From contig JADJWA010000001.1 of NCBI GenBank assembly GCA_016716605.1, positions 1,178,001-1,242,000 of the forward strand: a stretch of DNA of 64,000 nucleotides, written 5' to 3'. The notes below the pieces were generated by a model. It was not told the DNA's origin, searched no databases, and was given only the letters and a program-made list of their open reading frames with translations. This document shows, piece after piece, positions 62,187-64,000 of the stretch; the first letter of the stretch is position 1; every line of letters starts with the position of its first letter. Both the position numbers and the translations under genes were made by a program. The stretch is from Flavobacteriales bacterium. Lineage in GTDB: Bacteria; Bacteroidota; Bacteroidia; Flavobacteriales_F; PHOS-HE28.

Positions 62187-62618
62187 CTAGCGGATCACAA
62201 CCCCCAAGCTGTCGTACACCACGCGCTTGATCTCGTTGCCCTCCTCGTCGAAGAAGATCCAGGTGCCGGCGTTGCGGCCTTGGTGGTATTGGCCCACGTA
62301 GTAGGTGAGGCCGCTCTCGTAGAAAACCTCGGTGAGTCCTTCTTCCACGCCATCGACGTAGGCCACGCGGCTGCGCGGGCCGCCGTGCGCGAAGTAGCTA
62401 TGCCAGGGCCCCACGCGCTTGCCATCGCGCATGGTGCCTTCGATGCGGCCTCCATCGGGCAGGGCCTTCACCACGCGGCCATTCTGCGGATCGGCTTGCG
62501 CGGTATCGGCCGGGGCCGCCGCCGTCTGCGGTTCCGCAGCGCCGCCTTCGCAGGCTACGAAGCAGACGGCGGTCAGCGTGGCCAGGATAACGGCGGTCAG
62601 GAGCGATGCCTTCTTCAT
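62187..62618 (-). CDS. MORN-repeat lipoprotein
   Basis: A 143-residue protein with a lipobox signal (LTAVCFVAC, Cys about residue 23). The body has MORN-2-type repeats: GRIEGTMRDGKRVGPWHSYFAHG, VAYVDGVEEGLTEVFYESG and YHQGRNAGTWIFFDEEGNEI. Repeats of this kind often occur in envelope proteins of Bacteroidota. It starts 10 nt after the polyprenyl synthase stop, as part of the same transcript. Confidence 0.85.
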   Translation of the reverse strand: MKKASLLTAVILATLTAVCFVACEGGAAEPQTAAAPADTAQADPQNGRVVKALPDGGRIEGTMRDGKRVGPWHSYFAHGGPRSRVAYVDGVEEGLTEVFYESGLTYYVGQYHQGRNAGTWIFFDEEGNEIKRVVYDSLGVVIR

Positions 62619-62628
62619 GCTGCTTCGT

Positions 62629-63603
62629 TCACTTGGTTCGTTCGACCGTGAGCTGCACGAGGCCTTCGAGTGCTTCCCTGGCAGGGTTGCCGGGGAATGC
62701 GCGCAGCAGCTCAAGCGCGCGGTCGCGGTGCTCGAGCATGCGGCGCTGGGCGTGCACGATGCCACCGGCCTCCACAACCTTCGCGATCACGCGCTTCACG
62801 GCCTGCCCATCGGTGTTCCGGTTCTTCACCACATCCACCATCCAGCGGCGGTCGGCCTTGGGCACCTGCTGCAGCGCGTGGATGAGGGGCAGCGTGAGCT
62901 TCTTCTCCTTGATGTCAAGGCCGCTGGGTTTGCCGATCCCCGCACCGGAGCCGTAGTCAAAGAGGTCGTCCTTGATCTGGAAGGCGATGCCTACATGCTC
63001 GCCGAAGAGCCGCATGCGCTCCACGGCATCGGCATCCTGACCGGCGGCGCTGGCCCCGCTGGCGCAGCAGGCCGCGATGAGGCTGGCGGTCTTCTGGCGG
63101 ATGATGTCGAAATAGACGTCTTCGCTGAAGTTGAGGCCGCGCGTCTTCTCCAGCTGCAGCAGCTCGCCCTCGCTCATCTCACGCACGGCACGGCTCACGA
63201 TGCGCAGCAGCTCGAACTCGCCCTTGTCAACGGCCAGCAGCAGCCCGCGGCTCAGGAGGTAGTCGCCCACGAGCACGGCGATCTTGTTCTTCCAGAGCGC
63301 GTTGATGCTGAAGAAGCCGCGCCGCATGTTGCTGTCGTCCACCACATCGTCGTGCACGAGGGTGGCGGTGTGCAGCAGCTCGATGAGGCTGGCGGCGGTG
63401 AAGGCGCTATCGTTCACCGGCCCGAAGAGGCGTGCGCTGAGCAGGGTGAACATGGGCCGCATCTGCTTGCCCTTGCGCTTGACGATGTAGTGCATGATGC
63501 GGTCGAGGAGCGCGGCGCGGCTGCGCATGGCCTCGCGGAAGCGCGGCTCGAAGGCCTGGAGCTCCTCGGCGATGGGCCGTTGCACCTCTTCGATCGTCGG
63601 CAT
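62629..63603 (-). CDS. Polyprenyl diphosphate synthase (long-chain, IspB-like)
   Basis: A 324-residue trans-prenyltransferase. The first Asp-rich motif is LVHDDVVDDSNMRRG (about residue 83) and the second FQIKDDLFDYG (about 215). GKQMRPMF is the substrate-binding Lys/Arg. It probably makes the side chain of menaquinone (made with menB in this window) or undecaprenyl-type lipids. ATG 63603 gives MPTIEEVQRPIAEEL; the upstream frame is non-homologous. Confidence 0.93.
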   Translation of the reverse strand: MPTIEEVQRPIAEELQAFEPRFREAMRSRAALLDRIMHYIVKRKGKQMRPMFTLLSARLFGPVNDSAFTAASLIELLHTATLVHDDVVDDSNMRRGFFSINALWKNKIAVLVGDYLLSRGLLLAVDKGEFELLRIVSRAVREMSEGELLQLEKTRGLNFSEDVYFDIIRQKTASLIAACCASGASAAGQDADAVERMRLFGEHVGIAFQIKDDLFDYGSGAGIGKPSGLDIKEKKLTLPLIHALQQVPKADRRWMVDVVKNRNTDGQAVKRVIAKVVEAGGIVHAQRRMLEHRDRALELLRAFPGNPAREALEGLVQLTVERTK

Positions 63604-63710
63604 CGGGGCAAAGATGGACAGCGGGCCATCACCGGAAGGGACAACCACGGGCACCGGCGAACGTCCGTTAGGGGATGGTTGTTCCCCAGCTACCTTTCCC
63701 GCCTAACGCC

Positions 63711-64000
63711 ATGATGACCATCCGATCCGTGCTCCTTGCCCTGGCCATCTGCGCTGCAGGCCTCGCGCATGCGCAGGACAAGCCCAAGAAGAGCAAGCAG
63801 CAGGCGCGCGTGCTGCTCTACAAGGAACAGCTGGCGCAGCAGTTCGATACGGTGAAGTGCATCAAGAACGTGTTCAAGCTGAACCCGCTGATCTTCTTCC
63901 GCGGCGAGGTTCCGCTCTACTACGAGCGCGCGCTCACCCCGAAGCTGAGCCTGGAGGTGGGCCTGGGCTTCACCGCGCGCAATTACCTCGCGCTCTCCTG
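63711..64000 (+). CDS. Partial exported protein, outer-membrane-type
   Basis: The first 96 codons are present; the gene runs off the window. A signal peptide (MMTIRSVLLALAICAAGLAHA) is followed by a basic segment, then KLNPLIFFRGEVPLYYERAL and KLSLEVGLGFTARNYLALS, the beta-strand pattern of Bacteroidota outer-membrane barrels. It is divergent from the polyprenyl synthase gene. Confidence 0.75.
   Translation, partial: MMTIRSVLLALAICAAGLAHAQDKPKKSKQQARVLLYKEQLAQQFDTVKCIKNVFKLNPLIFFRGEVPLYYERALTPKLSLEVGLGFTARNYLALS

Overview
The window reads as chromosomal DNA of a GC-rich member of the Bacteroidota, most likely Flavobacteriales-like. The grounds are secreted proteins ending in type IX secretion (T9SS) sorting domains (N-formylglutamate amidohydrolase-like, esterase, PDZ and S8 protease genes), lpxD and menB (a Gram-negative menaquinone user), a 936-residue CarB without the C-terminal allosteric domain, DUF4199, membrane LuxR and propeller lipoproteins, and a TTTG / TAnnTTTG promoter. 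No rRNA, tRNA, CRISPR array, integrase or complete insertion sequence was recognised.

Layout. 0-13.9 kb: exported and envelope genes (propeller lipoprotein, frameshifted lpxD, DUF4199 plus membrane LuxR protein, RibD-C reductase, SBBP propeller, SH3 protein, NFGA-like hydrolase, beta-lactamase-fold protein, SOUL protein, PHB-depolymerase-like esterase). 13.9-17.6 kb: a small accessory island with a ParE module, an orphan antitoxin-like gene, a DUF433/DUF5615 module, a Fic toxin with a convergent overlapping antitoxin, a membrane protein, interspersed repeats, and three partial copies of the 3' end of carB. 17.6-29.9 kb: carB, an S4 protein, a double-PDZ T9SS protein, a holin-like protein, an S8 protease, a GT-C-like membrane protein overlapping menB. 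29.5-43.3 kb: one long minus-strand run containing a type I restriction-modification system (hsdM, hsdS, hsdR) interrupted by a very unusual gene, a nucleotidyl-cyclase-like domain fused to 26 exact 32-residue pentatricopeptide-type (PPR) repeats, and by a Fic gene sitting behind a truncated hsdR copy. 43.3-49.5 kb: a lipolytic two-domain giant and its partner, flanked by direct copies of the 5' part of a response-regulator gene. 49.5-55.6 kb: FnIII, GNAT, response-regulator and histidine-kinase genes. 55.7-64 kb: a CDF metal exporter, a displaced dnaG tail, a DUF4145-TPR protein, dnaG, a G-rich minisatellite, a MORN lipoprotein, polyprenyl synthase and a partial outer-membrane-type gene.

Two themes deserve attention. 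First, the PPR-cyclase gene inside the hsd operon: 20 of its 26 regular repeats carry residue pairs at the two base-recognition positions that are standard in the plant organelle PPR code, and variation between repeats is concentrated around those positions. A sequence-specific RNA-binding protein linked to a restriction system and to a nucleotidyl cyclase fold would be new biology. Second, cargo genes repeatedly sit between a complete housekeeping or regulatory gene and a partial copy of that gene's end (carB three times, dnaG, hsdR, a response regulator, and possibly parE). The carB and dnaG tail copies keep the protein sequence and stop position but differ at synonymous sites, as expected for displaced tails from successive gene-end replacements rather than for simple recent duplication.
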